Of a stretch of 64,000 nt of DNA, positions 11,183-21,445 are shown piece after piece. The DNA comes from Aralia elata. Taxonomy: Eukaryota; Streptophyta; Magnoliopsida; Apiales; Araliaceae. A model generated the notes under the pieces. It worked only from the letters and a program-made list of their open reading frames with translations. It made no database searches and was not told where the DNA came from. The position numbers and the translations under genes are program-made. Where the stretch lies: positions 26,349,506 through 26,413,505 of the forward strand of contig CM068379.1 of assembly GCA_034770075.1 (NCBI GenBank), in the 5' to 3' direction. Position 1 is the stretch's first letter. The number at the start of each line of letters is the position of its first letter.

Positions 11183-12363
11183 TCACTCGGCGGGGTGATC
11201 GTCTGTCTCCTCGACGTCAGAATCTGATGGTGGGAAAGGCGGCAGCGGTGTAGGCACGGGGAAAGGAAGTGGAGGTGCACTCGGGTACTGTGCTGCTAGA
11301 ACCGCGCTGAAACTAGTGGTGAAGTTCCACATGTGCTCCTGCCTTTCTGCAATGCGCTGATTCTGCCTCTTTAGCCTCCTCTCTAGCTTCTTAGCTCGAC
11401 TGTCAATAAGTAACTGGAGGCTGCGGATTTGAGTGCTGAATTTTGCCTTAGGCCGTGATGAACCGGCAGGCAGCTGAGTATCCTCCTCCTCCTCCTCTTC
11501 GGAAGTAGCCTCAATAATAAAGCCTCGGCCACGAGGATGCGACTCGGCTCCATCCCAAACCTTATACCTCGCAATCAGCCTGTGGTCGAGAAGCTGTGTG
11601 ATGGCTGCTGTGTTACCTCATCATCTCGCCACTGCACCCCCGCCTGTCTGCACAGTCCACAAATGAGGGAGGGGTGAGGTAGTCCGCCCTGAACATTACC
11701 CCTCAGAAGCCGGCGGATACTACCCTCGATGATGTTCCCTACATCAATCGAGAAATCCATAACAATCGCGTATAGTAACGCTGCCTTCTCCTTCGAAACA
11801 TCGCTCACGTGCTGGGAAGGCATGAGCTTGGCACTCAGGAAGGCGTACCAAATCTTTCCATACAGGCTGAGGTCCTTGCTGGGGAAGAGAGAAGCACCTC
11901 TATCTCGCCTAGTGATCCATGTGGTACCAGGTTTGCACAACTCAGTTACAATCTTGTCAAAATCAGGCTGCGAGCGAATGAACTCTGTGTACTGGCATAA
12001 TGCAGGAGGCACCAAGTTGTAGTAGTGATTAATTGCCTGTGCGCTGAACGGTACCCTCATCCCCCTGACTATGGCCTCAAAAGGCTGCCTGTCCTGAGCG
12101 TTGGCATAGAACTCCTGTACTACAGGAACCACTGCTGGGTCGGGGTGGTGGGTGAAAGTGTCCCACACCCTCTCATCAATTTGCTCCCAAATCTCTCCAT
12201 CAACCCCTTTCTCCGGCCTGAGTCCTCGCTCGGGAGTTAGAGCTTTACCCGTGATGAAGTCATCAAATCTGTCTGTCGCCTCGGCACTAATAAATTTACT
12301 GTGGTCATATTGCCTGGGTGGTGCGGAGGAGGCTCCCTCTGTACGAGATCTCTTAGGAGGCAT
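11183..12363 (-). pseudogene. Athila env-like ORF, frameshifted
   Basis: The start at MPPKRSRTEGASS (ATG at 12363) is favoured over upstream in-frame Mets because a basic MPPKR-type N terminus is usual in this family. The middle part resembles the putative plant transposon protein domain found in the ORF after pol in Athila elements. The frame ends at 11575, but a second frame carries on to a TGA at 11183-11185. It has a Glu-rich stretch (EEEEEED), an Arg/Lys-rich coiled-coil-like segment and a Pro-rich tail. A one-base indel near 11600-11610 explains the break. I see no signal peptide or membrane segment, so an envelope role is not supported; the name only reflects position. Confidence 0.75.
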
Positions 12364-13530
12364 GGTAGCAACAAAGCAGAAATTCTTATTCAAAACAGTC
12401 CCAAACCTTACTGATATCAAATCACTGCAATACAGAATTTCCCCCAAACTTGAATTTTTCACAAACCCACAATTTCCTGCAAGAATTCTCAAAATACACA
12501 GCACTATATCCCCAATCCAGCAGTTAAACCAATACAACCACAACTGGGTACCCAAAATCAACTAAAGCAAACTATGCAGAAAACTGACAGTTCAAGGTAT
12601 GAACACCGACAATCCCAACTTAGAATTCACAGAAACCAATTCCAACTACTGATTACCCAGATGCAAACTCAACAATAATTAACAACCAATTACGCGAAAA
12701 CAGTAGAAAATCAGTTTACCCCTTTTGTACCTGGCCTCTGATTGTTGGTGGTTGTGAAGAAGGAGCAAGTGCCTGCTTGAATTCCCAAAATTGCAGCCTG
12801 AATCCTCACAGAGATGTTATGAGACCGAATCCTAGCCCCAATTCTTCCAGCTAATTGACCTAATTCGAATGGTGTTGATTAGGGTGACTGTAATGGTGGA
12901 ATTGGTTGAAAACCCAAATTGGAAGTGGATTTCGTGTGAAAAAGGGTTGCTCAATCCTTAGGTTAGTTGAAATCGAGAGTGGGATGAGGCTAGGGTTGGA
13001 TTTCGAGTGCTTGGGTCATTTTGGGGGAGGAGTATCAGGTTGCAGAAGAATGGGAGTGAAGGAGAATGGAGCAGGTTCGAACGGGAGGGAGTTTTTAGGT
13101 TCTGCAATTCCGTGTCTCTCGCCGGGGCGAGAGTTTACCTTATGTTTTTCTCGCCGGGGCGAGCTCTCGCCGGGGCGAGAGATTTCAAGTATAAAAACCT
13201 CGCCGCGGCGAGCCCCCCTGCTGAAGCAAAAATTTGATTTTTGAAAATTTCATCCAGGGACCATGCCTAATATCAATTCCCTGTATCCCTGCAACCTACA
13301 AAACATACATTAGAAACAATGGGCCAAAAATGACCCTCAAAAGTGACTCGGTGCTAAAAATCCAAAACTAACACACAATATACTAAATATGAAAAATTTA
13401 AAAACTAACTAATCATGGAAAATGCAATAATTACGACACACAACTGAATCATAAAAGGATACGGAAGATGGTGGGTTGCCTCCCACCGAGCGCTTGGTTT
13501 TGAGTCCTCGGCCCGACTTTTCATCAATTT
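12364..13530 (-). other. Athila pol to env-like spacer
   Basis: This stretch of 1.17 kb lies between the end of pol and the start of the second ORF on the minus strand. No conserved ORF is seen; a GC-palindrome cluster lies at 13116-13212. A spacer of this kind before the env-like ORF is normal in Athila elements. Confidence 0.75.
13116..13212. repeat. GC-palindrome cluster in Athila spacer
   Basis: Three copies of CTCGCCGGGGCGAG and one CTCGCCGCGGCGAG lie in the pol to env-like spacer. These are the same words as in the LTR, in the opposite orientation. Confidence 0.9.
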
Positions 13531-16500
13531 TCAAGGTTGATCGGCTAAAGTTATCGAGGTCTTTTGGCGAGCGAAGCCGCCACCCCAATAATGCTTAAGG
13601 CGTTGCCCGTTGACTTTGAACGTCACTTCCAGATTATCACCATAGACTTCAACAGCTCCGTGTGGGAATGCGTGCTTGACAGTGAAAGGACCCGACCAAC
13701 GTGATTTGAGCTTTCCGGGAAAAAGCCTCAATCTAGAGTTGTACAGCAATACCGCTTGGCCAGGCTCGAATTTTCTGTCAACAATCTTCTTATCATGCCA
13801 CCTCTTTACCTTTTCCTTATACAATTTTGCATTTTCATAAGCTTGCAGTCGGAACTCATCAAGTTCATTGAGATGAAGAAGCCTTTTCTCACCTGCAGCT
13901 GTGAGGTCAAAATTCAACTTTCTAATGGCCCAAAACGCCTTGTGCTCAAGCTCAACTGGAAGATGGCATGCCTTGCCATAAACAAGCTGGTATGGTGACA
14001 TACCAATGGGTGTTTTAAAAGCCGTTCTGTACGCCCACAGTGCATCATCCAGCTTTGTTGCCCAATCTTTTCTTGTGGGGTTGACGATCTTTTCCAGGAT
14101 TTTCTTCACTTCTCTGTTGGAAACCTCCGCTTGTCCATTGGTCTGGGGGTGATAAGCAGTAGCAATTCTATGAGTGACCCCATATTTTCCCAAAAGGGCA
14201 GCAAAATGTTTATTGCAGAAGTGACTCCCTTCATCACTAATCATAGCCCTCGGAGTACCGAATCTCGTGAAGATATTCTTTTGAAGGAATTTCAGCACCA
14301 CCTTGGAATCATTAGTGGGAAATGCGGCTGCCTCCACCCATTTAGATACATAATCTACTGCCAAGAGAATGTATAGATTATTGAGAGAGGGTGGGAATGG
14401 CCCCATAAAGTCTATACCCCAAACATCAAAGACTTCAACCTCGAGGATCATGTTTAAAGGCATTTCGTGCCTTTTGGAAATGTTCCCCATCCGTTGACAT
14501 CTATCACATTTTAGCACAAACTGATGAGCATCCTTGAACAAAGTTGGCCAAAAGAACCCTGCTTGCAACACCTTAGTGGCTGTTTTCTCACCTCCGTAGT
14601 GTCCTCCATATAACGAATCATGACAGTGATGGAGAATGCTCTCGACTTCGCTCTGTGGAACACACCTTCGAATCATTTGGTCCACACAATGCTTGAACAA
14701 ATATGGCTCATCCCACATATACCTATTAACGTCATGAAGAAACTTTTTCTTTTGCTGCCACGATAAGTCCGGTGGGAGTGTGTTACTAACCAAGTAGTTA
14801 GCAAAATCAGCATACCAAGGTATTTCGCCTTGAACCACAAACAGCTGTTCATCCGGGAAAGATTCATTTATTAGAACTTTATCTTCCTTATCAAGACCCG
14901 GATTCTCCAATCTAGATAGATGGTCGGCTACTTGGTTTTCAGTTCCCTTTCTGTCCCTAATCTCCAAGTCAAACTCCTGCAGCAATAAGATCCATCTAAT
15001 CAATCTCGGTTTAGCATCTTTCTTTGCAATTAGATACCGAATAGCTGAATGATCCGTGAATACTACCACCCTTGTTCCAATCAAGTAAGATCGAAACTTG
15101 TCAAATGCATAAACTACTGCAAGCAACTCCTTCTCAGTAGTGGTGTAATTGAGCTGTGCATCAGTTAAAGTTTTGCTGGCGTAGTAAATAGCATGAAAAA
15201 CCTTCTCCTTGCGCTGTCCCAAAACAGCCCCAACCGCATAATCACTGGCGTCACACATCAATTCGAAGGGTTTTGACCAATCCGGAGCAATGATCACTGG
15301 TGCAGTGGTTAATTTCTTCTTTAGAAGCTCGAAAGCGATCACGCACTCCTCATCAAACTTGAATGGCACATCTTTCTCTAGTAGACTGCATAAAGGCTTA
15401 GTGATCTTAGAAAAGTCCCTAATGAATCTTCGGTAAAACCCCGCATGTCCCAGAAAACTATGAATGCCCTTCACTGAGGTTGGTGGAGGTAAATTTTCAA
15501 TTGTTTCAAGTTTTGCTCTATCTACCTCAAGACCCTTTGATGACACTTTATGCCCCAGTATTATCCCCTCTTGCACCATGAAGTGGCATTTTTCCCAGTT
15601 GAGCACTAGATTAGTTTCCACACATCTCTTCAGTATTAGAACTAGATTTTCCAAGCAGTTGTCAAATGAATCACCAAACACTGAGAAGTCATCCATGAAA
15701 ACTTCCACATTGCGTTCTACCAAATCTGAGAAAATAGCCATCATGCACCTTTGAAAAGTGGCGGGTGCATTACACAATCCAAATGAGACCCTTCTGAAAG
15801 CAAAAGTACCAAATGGGCATGTGAAGGTAGTCTTTTCTTGATCTTCTGGAGCAATAGCAATCTGATTATATCCCGAATATCCATCCAACAAGCAATAGTA
15901 CTCATGTCCAGCTAGTCTATCCAACATTTGATCAATGAAGGGTAATGGGAAGTGATCCTTTCGAGTTGCTTTGTTAAGCCTCCTGTAATCCATGCACACC
16001 CTCCAACCAGTTACTGTTCTTGTTGGAATCAATTCATTATTCTCATTGGCTACAACTGTCATGCCTCCTTTCTTGGGTACACACTGAACTGGGCTCACCC
16101 ATGCACTGTCAGAAATAGGATAAATTATTCCAGCATCTAACCATTTCAAAATCTCTTTCTTTACCACTTCTTTCATGATTGGGTTGAGCCTCCTTTGATG
16201 TTCCACAGTTGGCTTACTATCATCTTCCATCAAGATTTTGTGCATACAATAAGATGGGCTTATTCCCTTGATGTCGGCGATGGTCCATCCAATAGCAGAT
16301 TTGTACTCCCTAAGAACCCGCAACAGCTTGCTTTCCTGAAACTCGTTAAGCACAGATGCAATAATAACAGGTAAAGTAGCTGAATCACCTAAATATGCAT
16401 ACCTGAGATGGTTAGGCAAGGGCTTTAGCTCAAGTGATGGAGGTGTCTCAAGGGATGGTTTCAACCGATCTGTAGCATTCTCAGCATGTTCAAGAGATTC

Positions 16501-18891
16501 AAACGGAATTTGAAACTTGCTCCCCCGTGGCACTGTATCTAAAATCTGTAGATATTCAACCAAATCTGGATCTTCTATGTCAAATTCTCCCAGAAGTGCA
16601 GTTTCTAATGGATCATTGTTTAATACATTCAAAAACTCGTCATTCACAGCTTGCTCGATAACATCCACATGAAAACATTCTTCCTCATCCGAAGGGAATT
16701 TCATGGCCTTAAATACATTGAAGGTCACTTCTTGATCCTGAACCCTCATAGTGAGCTCTCCCTTTTGCACATCGATTAAAGTTCTTCCAGTGGCTAAAAA
16801 TGGTCTCCCCAGAATAATAGGAATGTTTTTATCTTCCTCATAATCTAAGATGATAAAATCAGCCGGGAAGATGAATTTATCCACCTTGACAAGAATGTCT
16901 TCAACAATTCCCCTTGGGTATGTAACCGACCTATCGGCAAGCTGAAGAGAAATGTTTGTAGGCTTTGGTGCAGGCAATCCCAACTGAGTATACACGGATA
17001 ATGGCATGAGATTAATACTAGCACCCAGGTCACACAAACATTTGTTGAAAGAAAGGCTACCAATAGTACACGGTATAGTGAAGCTGCCTGGATCTTTCAA
17101 CTTGGGAGGTAGCTTTCTTTGCAGCACGGCACTACATTCTTCTGTCAAAGCCACTGTCTCAAAGTCATTTAGTCTTTTCTTCCTAGATAGGATTCCTTTC
17201 ATAAATTTGGCATAGCTAGGCATCTGTTCTAGGGCCTCTGCAAAAGGAATATTAATTTGTAGCTTCTTGAAGACCTCCAGGAATTTGGCAAACTGTTTAT
17301 CCAACTTTTGCTTCTGCAATCTCTGAGGGAAAGGTACTGGTGGATACACTTTTGGAGTAGGCTCAACACTAGGTTTATCTGTGGTATCTTTCTGCCCTGA
17401 CTCAGGTGGTACACTGCTGTCCATTTCCTTAGAAAAATCAGCATTAGTCAAGTCCGAAGGAGAGCTTGAGTGGGCTGCCCCCTTTTGCAATTCGGGCTCC
17501 TGTAAGGTTTGTTTACCACTTCTGAGAGTTATTGCCTGACATTCCTCTTTCCCATCTCTTCTTGGATTAGTCTCTGTGTTACTAGGAAGAGATCCCTGAG
17601 GTCTATTTGACATGGAACTAGCCATCTGCCCAATTTGATTTTCCAAAGCCTTAAGTGCTGCTGCTTGGTTTTTAATCAAGATATCTTGGTTAGCCATGTG
17701 TTTCAATATCAACTCCTCAAAATCTGATTTTCTCTCTGGTTGTGGTTGTGAGGGTTGAGCTGTATGATGTTGTTGAGGCTGATTTTGGAACCCTGGTGGA
17801 TGATGTGGCTTAGGAGCTTGCTGAAAATTTTGATTGTTGCTCCATGAAAAGTTAGGATGGTTCCTATTTCCAACATTGTAAGTGTTTTGGTACTGATTTG
17901 GTGGTCTCTGGTAGCTACTTACAAACTGAACTGCCTCGTGGTCAAATGGACATTGGTCATTGGCATGTGTTCCTGCACAAACTTCACAAACAACAGCCAC
18001 CTGCTGCACTTTTGAATCAGTCAAGGAATCAAGTTTCTTTGACATTGCTGCCATTTGAGCTGCTAAGGCTGTGATGGCATCCACCTCTAATAATCCGGCT
18101 ACCTTTGGTTGACTCATTCTAGAAGTTGGCCACTGGTAGTTATTTGCAGTCATGACCTCCAATAACTCAATTGCTTCCCCATAATTCTTAGCCATGAGAG
18201 ATCCCCCAGCTGCTGCATCTATACAAGACCGATTGTGAGATCCCAATCCGCTGTAGAAGGTATTCAATTGCATCCATGGGAGGAATCCATGATGCGGGCA
18301 TCTTCGAAGCAAATCTTTAAATCTTTCCCATGCCTCATACAATGACTCCCCATGATGTTGCTCAAAGGTTGCAATTTCATTTCTCAATCTAGCAGACTTT
18401 GCAGGAGGGAAGAACTTTGTCAAAAATTTCTGTGCTAAGTCTGACCATGTAGTGATGGACCCCGGTGGCAATGAGTGAAGCCAACTCTTAGCTTTGTCTC
18501 TCAAAGTGAACGGGAAAAGTCTAAGTCTCAAAGCATCATCCGTTACCCCAACAAATTTGAAAGTATCACATATCTCAATAAAACTCAACAAATGCTCATT
18601 AGGGTTGTCATTGGGCAAACCCCCAAACTGTAACGAATTTTGCACCATTTGTATTGTTCCCGGTCTAATTTCAAAGGCAGTTGCAGTTATTGCCGGTCTT
18701 ATGATACTAGACTGTAGATCACTAATCTGCGGCGTTACATAGTCTTTCAATGCTTTTTGTTCCTCTGCCGCCATGGTTTCTTGATTGTTAGAATCCCTGA
18801 TTCTTTCTCTTCTTAGTCTTCGGGTATTTCTCTCGATCTCGGGATCGTAAGGAAATAACTCAAGACTTTGTGATCGGCGCATACAAATCAA
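13531..18891 (-). CDS. Athila-like Gag-Pol polyprotein, intact 1786-codon frame
   Basis: This polyprotein would supply capsid, protease, reverse transcriptase, RNase H and integrase for transposition. Visible in order: gag capsid domain (about residues 60-250); a knuckle CX2CX3HX4C (CEVCAGTHANDQC, about 305); the protease motif CDLGAS (about 622); RT with VCMDYRRLN (about 970) and the catalytic FMDD (about 1065); RNase H with LMCDASDYAVGAVL; an integrase HHCC zinc domain (about 1430); and a DDE core with GIDFMGP, SDEGSHF and QAEVSNRE (about 1495-1590). No chromodomain is seen at the C terminus. An internal Met at 18774 (MAAEEQKALKDY) is a plausible alternative start. No stop or frameshift is present, so the frame may be functional. 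Confidence 0.95.
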   Translation of the reverse strand: MICMRRSQSLELFPYDPEIERNTRRLRRERIRDSNNQETMAAEEQKALKDYVTPQISDLQSSIIRPAITATAFEIRPGTIQMVQNSLQFGGLPNDNPNEHLLSFIEICDTFKFVGVTDDALRLRLFPFTLRDKAKSWLHSLPPGSITTWSDLAQKFLTKFFPPAKSARLRNEIATFEQHHGESLYEAWERFKDLLRRCPHHGFLPWMQLNTFYSGLGSHNRSCIDAAAGGSLMAKNYGEAIELLEVMTANNYQWPTSRMSQPKVAGLLEVDAITALAAQMAAMSKKLDSLTDSKVQQVAVVCEVCAGTHANDQCPFDHEAVQFVSSYQRPPNQYQNTYNVGNRNHPNFSWSNNQNFQQAPKPHHPPGFQNQPQQHHTAQPSQPQPERKSDFEELILKHMANQDILIKNQAAALKALENQIGQMASSMSNRPQGSLPSNTETNPRRDGKEECQAITLRSGKQTLQEPELQKGAAHSSSPSDLTNADFSKEMDSSVPPESGQKDTTDKPSVEPTPKVYPPVPFPQRLQKQKLDKQFAKFLEVFKKLQINIPFAEALEQMPSYAKFMKGILSRKKRLNDFETVALTEECSAVLQRKLPPKLKDPGSFTIPCTIGSLSFNKCLCDLGASINLMPLSVYTQLGLPAPKPTNISLQLADRSVTYPRGIVEDILVKVDKFIFPADFIILDYEEDKNIPIILGRPFLATGRTLIDVQKGELTMRVQDQEVTFNVFKAMKFPSDEEECFHVDVIEQAVNDEFLNVLNNDPLETALLGEFDIEDPDLVEYLQILDTVPRGSKFQIPFESLEHAENATDRLKPSLETPPSLELKPLPNHLRYAYLGDSATLPVIIASVLNEFQESKLLRVLREYKSAIGWTIADIKGISPSYCMHKILMEDDSKPTVEHQRRLNPIMKEVVKKEILKWLDAGIIYPISDSAWVSPVQCVPKKGGMTVVANENNELIPTRTVTGWRVCMDYRRLNKATRKDHFPLPFIDQMLDRLAGHEYYCLLDGYSGYNQIAIAPEDQEKTTFTCPFGTFAFRRVSFGLCNAPATFQRCMMAIFSDLVERNVEVFMDDFSVFGDSFDNCLENLVLILKRCVETNLVLNWEKCHFMVQEGIILGHKVSSKGLEVDRAKLETIENLPPPTSVKGIHSFLGHAGFYRRFIRDFSKITKPLCSLLEKDVPFKFDEECVIAFELLKKKLTTAPVIIAPDWSKPFELMCDASDYAVGAVLGQRKEKVFHAIYYASKTLTDAQLNYTTTEKELLAVVYAFDKFRSYLIGTRVVVFTDHSAIRYLIAKKDAKPRLIRWILLLQEFDLEIRDRKGTENQVADHLSRLENPGLDKEDKVLINESFPDEQLFVVQGEIPWYADFANYLVSNTLPPDLSWQQKKKFLHDVNRYMWDEPYLFKHCVDQMIRRCVPQSEVESILHHCHDSLYGGHYGGEKTATKVLQAGFFWPTLFKDAHQFVLKCDRCQRMGNISKRHEMPLNMILEVEVFDVWGIDFMGPFPPSLNNLYILLAVDYVSKWVEAAAFPTNDSKVVLKFLQKNIFTRFGTPRAMISDEGSHFCNKHFAALLGKYGVTHRIATAYHPQTNGQAEVSNREVKKILEKIVNPTRKDWATKLDDALWAYRTAFKTPIGMSPYQLVYGKACHLPVELEHKAFWAIRKLNFDLTAAGEKRLLHLNELDEFRLQAYENAKLYKEKVKRWHDKKIVDRKFEPGQAVLLYNSRLRLFPGKLKSRWSGPFTVKHAFPHGAVEVYGDNLEVTFKVNGQRLKHYWGGGFARQKTSITLADQP

Positions 18892-18988
18892 GGGTACCTA
18901 CAAAATCAAGTAAACAAAAATTAAAAACAAGTCTAATTTAAGATCAATTCAACTATAATCAATATTGGTAAAATTATTGTAAAATAAC

Positions 18989-19006
18989 TCCCCGGCAACG
19001 GCGCCA
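18989..19006 (-). other. Athila primer-binding site (Asp tRNA)
   Basis: The + strand reads TCCCCGGCAACGGCGCCA, the 3' end of plant tRNA-Asp including CCA, so the minus-strand RNA would pair with that tRNA. It lies six bases inside the 5' LTR. Asp-tRNA priming is typical of Athila-type elements. Confidence 0.92.
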
Positions 19007-19012
19007 AAAACT

Positions 19013-20607
19013 TGTTGCTCGATTTCGCAATCAATAAAACACGCGCAAGTATACGCGGTCCACAAGTAATATAAGATAAGTAAAGTGTCGAACCCACGAG
19101 GAATTATGTTAAATAATTACCAAATATCAATCGCATGTAAAATCAATCCAATTTAAACAATGACAATATGGTTTGTGTTTGTTGTTGATTAAAACTAAAA
19201 TAAAGGAAATTTAGAAAACAAGGTTTTACTAACACGGATAAAGTTCAAGATAAAAAGGTCTAAGATTACAATATCCCCCAACTCTTCATTTAAACATCCT
19301 ACTCTCTCTTGTTTGGTAAATTAGAACATAAGAATTGCTATCCGAGAAATCACAAGTATATATAAGCCTCTCTCGATGGTCGAATACGTATTTCCTATTG
19401 TGGTGCATAAATATATTTCTATTCTATACACAAGCAAGAATCCCATATCAAGAACAATTAATAAGACACATGTCACGTAAAGTCCCATTAACCATTCTAT
19501 CAATTACCAACTTTCACAATAGAAATCATTAAGCATGGTTCTCAAATGGATACATGTGGTATTTAGGTATATGTCTATCCTAAATACAATCAAATTATCA
19601 ACCCTCAAGAATAATACATAAGACTCACGTCACATAATCTCATACATTATCCATAAAGAATATCTAATTTTCACATGAATTCATAACTAGGTCTCAACTT
19701 ATACTTCCTCTCTCAATTCCATATAAGTTACCAAAGTAATTACGGGCCAAGTAATTAATCTTTAATCAAAGGTTATAAACTCCAATTCACAAAATGCCTA
19801 ATTACCATTCAAGAGAGAGCATTCAATTTAAACTACAAGTTGGGTTCCATTGCAATCTTAGAATGAAGAGTTTAGCTCATATTTAATCTTAATAACATCA
19901 TAAACTGATTATAGTACATGGTTTGGAATAACAAAGTAAGAATAAAGAACTACAACAAATGAAGATACACCCCTTTTGTGATGATATTCCCGAATTAGTG
20001 AGATGTAGTTCTTCTTGAGTTGCTCTTGTTTCCTATTTCGTGCTCCAAGCCTCTTTGGTTGATGAAATTCTGATAATCTTTCCTTTAGCTCCTTTGTTCT
20101 TCTTCTTTTCTCTCAACCCTAGCTTTTTCCAAGTGTGTAACCAAGCTTGAATAATCCAATACCAACTCCCTGGATGATTTTTCATCTGAATTCCCTCTCT
20201 CCTCATTTTCCCGTTCCTGAAATTCCTCCTCTAGTGCGCCACAATAGCAGAACAGACAAAGCCAGCCGCACCAGAAATCGCGCTCTCGCCCCGGCGAGAA
20301 AAACAGCCTGGGGAGCTCGCCCCGGCGAGGGCTCGCCCCGGCGAAGAAATTGGCCTTGGAGGCTCGCCCCGGCGAGAGCTCGCCCCGGCGAGGAAATAAG
20401 CCTGGGGGGCTCGCCGCGGCGAGGTTACATGTCTTGCTGAATTTACCCTTTTGCCCCTGGTCCTGCCAAAAACCACCACGATCGTCCACAACTGTTCCCT
20501 GCACAACAAAAGCATAAAAGGAGTAAATAGATACTAAAAACACCTAAGGATAGCAAAGAATTGAGTTCAAAGGATAACTAATTCGTAGGTATAAAACCCA
20601 CTCATCA
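19013..20607 (-). repeat. Athila element 5' LTR
   Basis: This is the 1595-bp partner of 8268-9862, nearly identical to it. On the minus strand it lies immediately upstream of the Asp-tRNA primer site, so it would hold the element promoter. I did not identify a TATA box with confidence. The GC-palindrome cluster is at 20283-20423. Confidence 0.95.
20283..20423. repeat. GC-palindrome cluster in Athila 5' LTR
   Basis: This copy of the 9538-9678 cluster differs at one base seen (CCGGCGAG here, CCGACGAG there). On the minus strand it lies about 180-330 nt from the LTR start. Confidence 0.9.
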
Positions 20608-20612
20608 AAGGT

Positions 20613-21431
20613 GCATACATTGATACGATGCTAAAGAGGTTTAGCATGCAACACTCCAAGAGAGGGCTCATACTGATGAGTCATGGAGTGAATCTCTGTA
20701 AGAAATTGTCCCCAAAGACACCTGAAGAGAGAGATCGCATGAATCAGATTCCTTACGCTTCGGCAATAGGATCTATCATGTATAGAATGATATGCACCAG
20801 ACCTGATGTTGCTTATGCACTAAGTGTAACAAGAAGATATCAGTCTAATCCTGGAGAAGAACACTGGAAAGCTGTGAAAAACATCTTAAAGTACTTGAGA
20901 AGAACTAAAGATGTGTTTCTAGTGTACGGTGGGTCTGATTTGAAACTAGAGGGCTATACAGACTCAAGTTTTCAAAATGACCAAGATGACAACAAATTCG
21001 TATCAGGGTACGTATTTACCTTGAATAGTGGAGCAGTGAGTTGGAAGAGTTCCAAACAGCAAACAGTTGTTGATTCAGTGACAGAGGCAGAGTACATAGC
21101 TGCAAGTGAAGCTGCAAAGGATGCTGTTTGGATGGAAAAGTTCATTACAAAACTAGGGGTGATTCCTAGCATTCAAGGACCAATACCGGTTCATTGTGAC
21201 AACACTAGAGCTGTTGCACAGGCTAAGGAACCCAGGTCTCACCAGAGATCTAAACATGTTTTGCGGAGATTTCGTTTAATTAGAGAAATTATTGAAAGGG
21301 GAGATGTCACCTTAGAAAGTGTGGACCCTCAGAACAACATTGCATATCCATTTACTAAAGCATTATCGTAAGATCAGTTCAATCGCCATTTCGATAAAAT
21401 GGGTATTAGATACCAAGGTGATTGGCTTTAG
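20613..21431 (+). pseudogene. Copia-1 gag-pol, 3' part (end of RT and RNase H)
   Basis: This is the continuation of 5145-8262 after the nested element. It contains the copia RT-RNase H connection (YASAIGSIMYRMICTRPDVA) and RNase H motifs (LEGYTDSSF, SVTEAEYIAASEA). An in-frame TAA at 21369 replaces what is a Gln codon in Copia-B. The family stop is TAG at 21429-21431, just before the purine tract and 3' LTR. Confidence 0.93.
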
Positions 21432-21445
21432 TGCAAGTGGGAGAT
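21432..21445 (+). other. Copia-1 polypurine tract
   Basis: CAAGTGGGAGA lies directly before the 3' LTR and just after the pol stop codon. The same sequence precedes the Copia-B 3' LTR. Confidence 0.88.

Larger units (their letters stand above)
8268..20607 (-). mobile_element. Athila-like Ty3/gypsy retrotransposon, complete
   Basis: This 12,340-bp element is flanked by AAGGT at 8263-8267 and 20608-20612. The LTRs are both 1595 bp. Reading on the minus strand the order is 5' LTR (20607-19013), Asp-tRNA primer site, gag-pol (18891-13531), spacer, env-like ORF (12363-11183), 3' UTR, polypurine tract and 3' LTR (9862-8268). The extra ORF after pol, the Asp primer site and the pol sequence all fit the Athila lineage. 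The gag-pol frame is open throughout; the env-like ORF has one frameshift. It sits in the RT-RNase H region of Copia-1. Confidence 0.95.

Noticed and set aside
11183..12363. True envelope glycoprotein in the Athila element
   Set aside because: Position fits the env-like ORF, but no signal peptide, membrane segment or cleavage site is visible, and the domain resembles a plant transposon protein.
18989..19006. Possible tRNA-Asp gene end (TCCCCGGCAACGGCGCCA)
   Set aside because: Only the 18 bases of the tRNA 3' end including CCA are present, next to an LTR; it is a primer-binding site.
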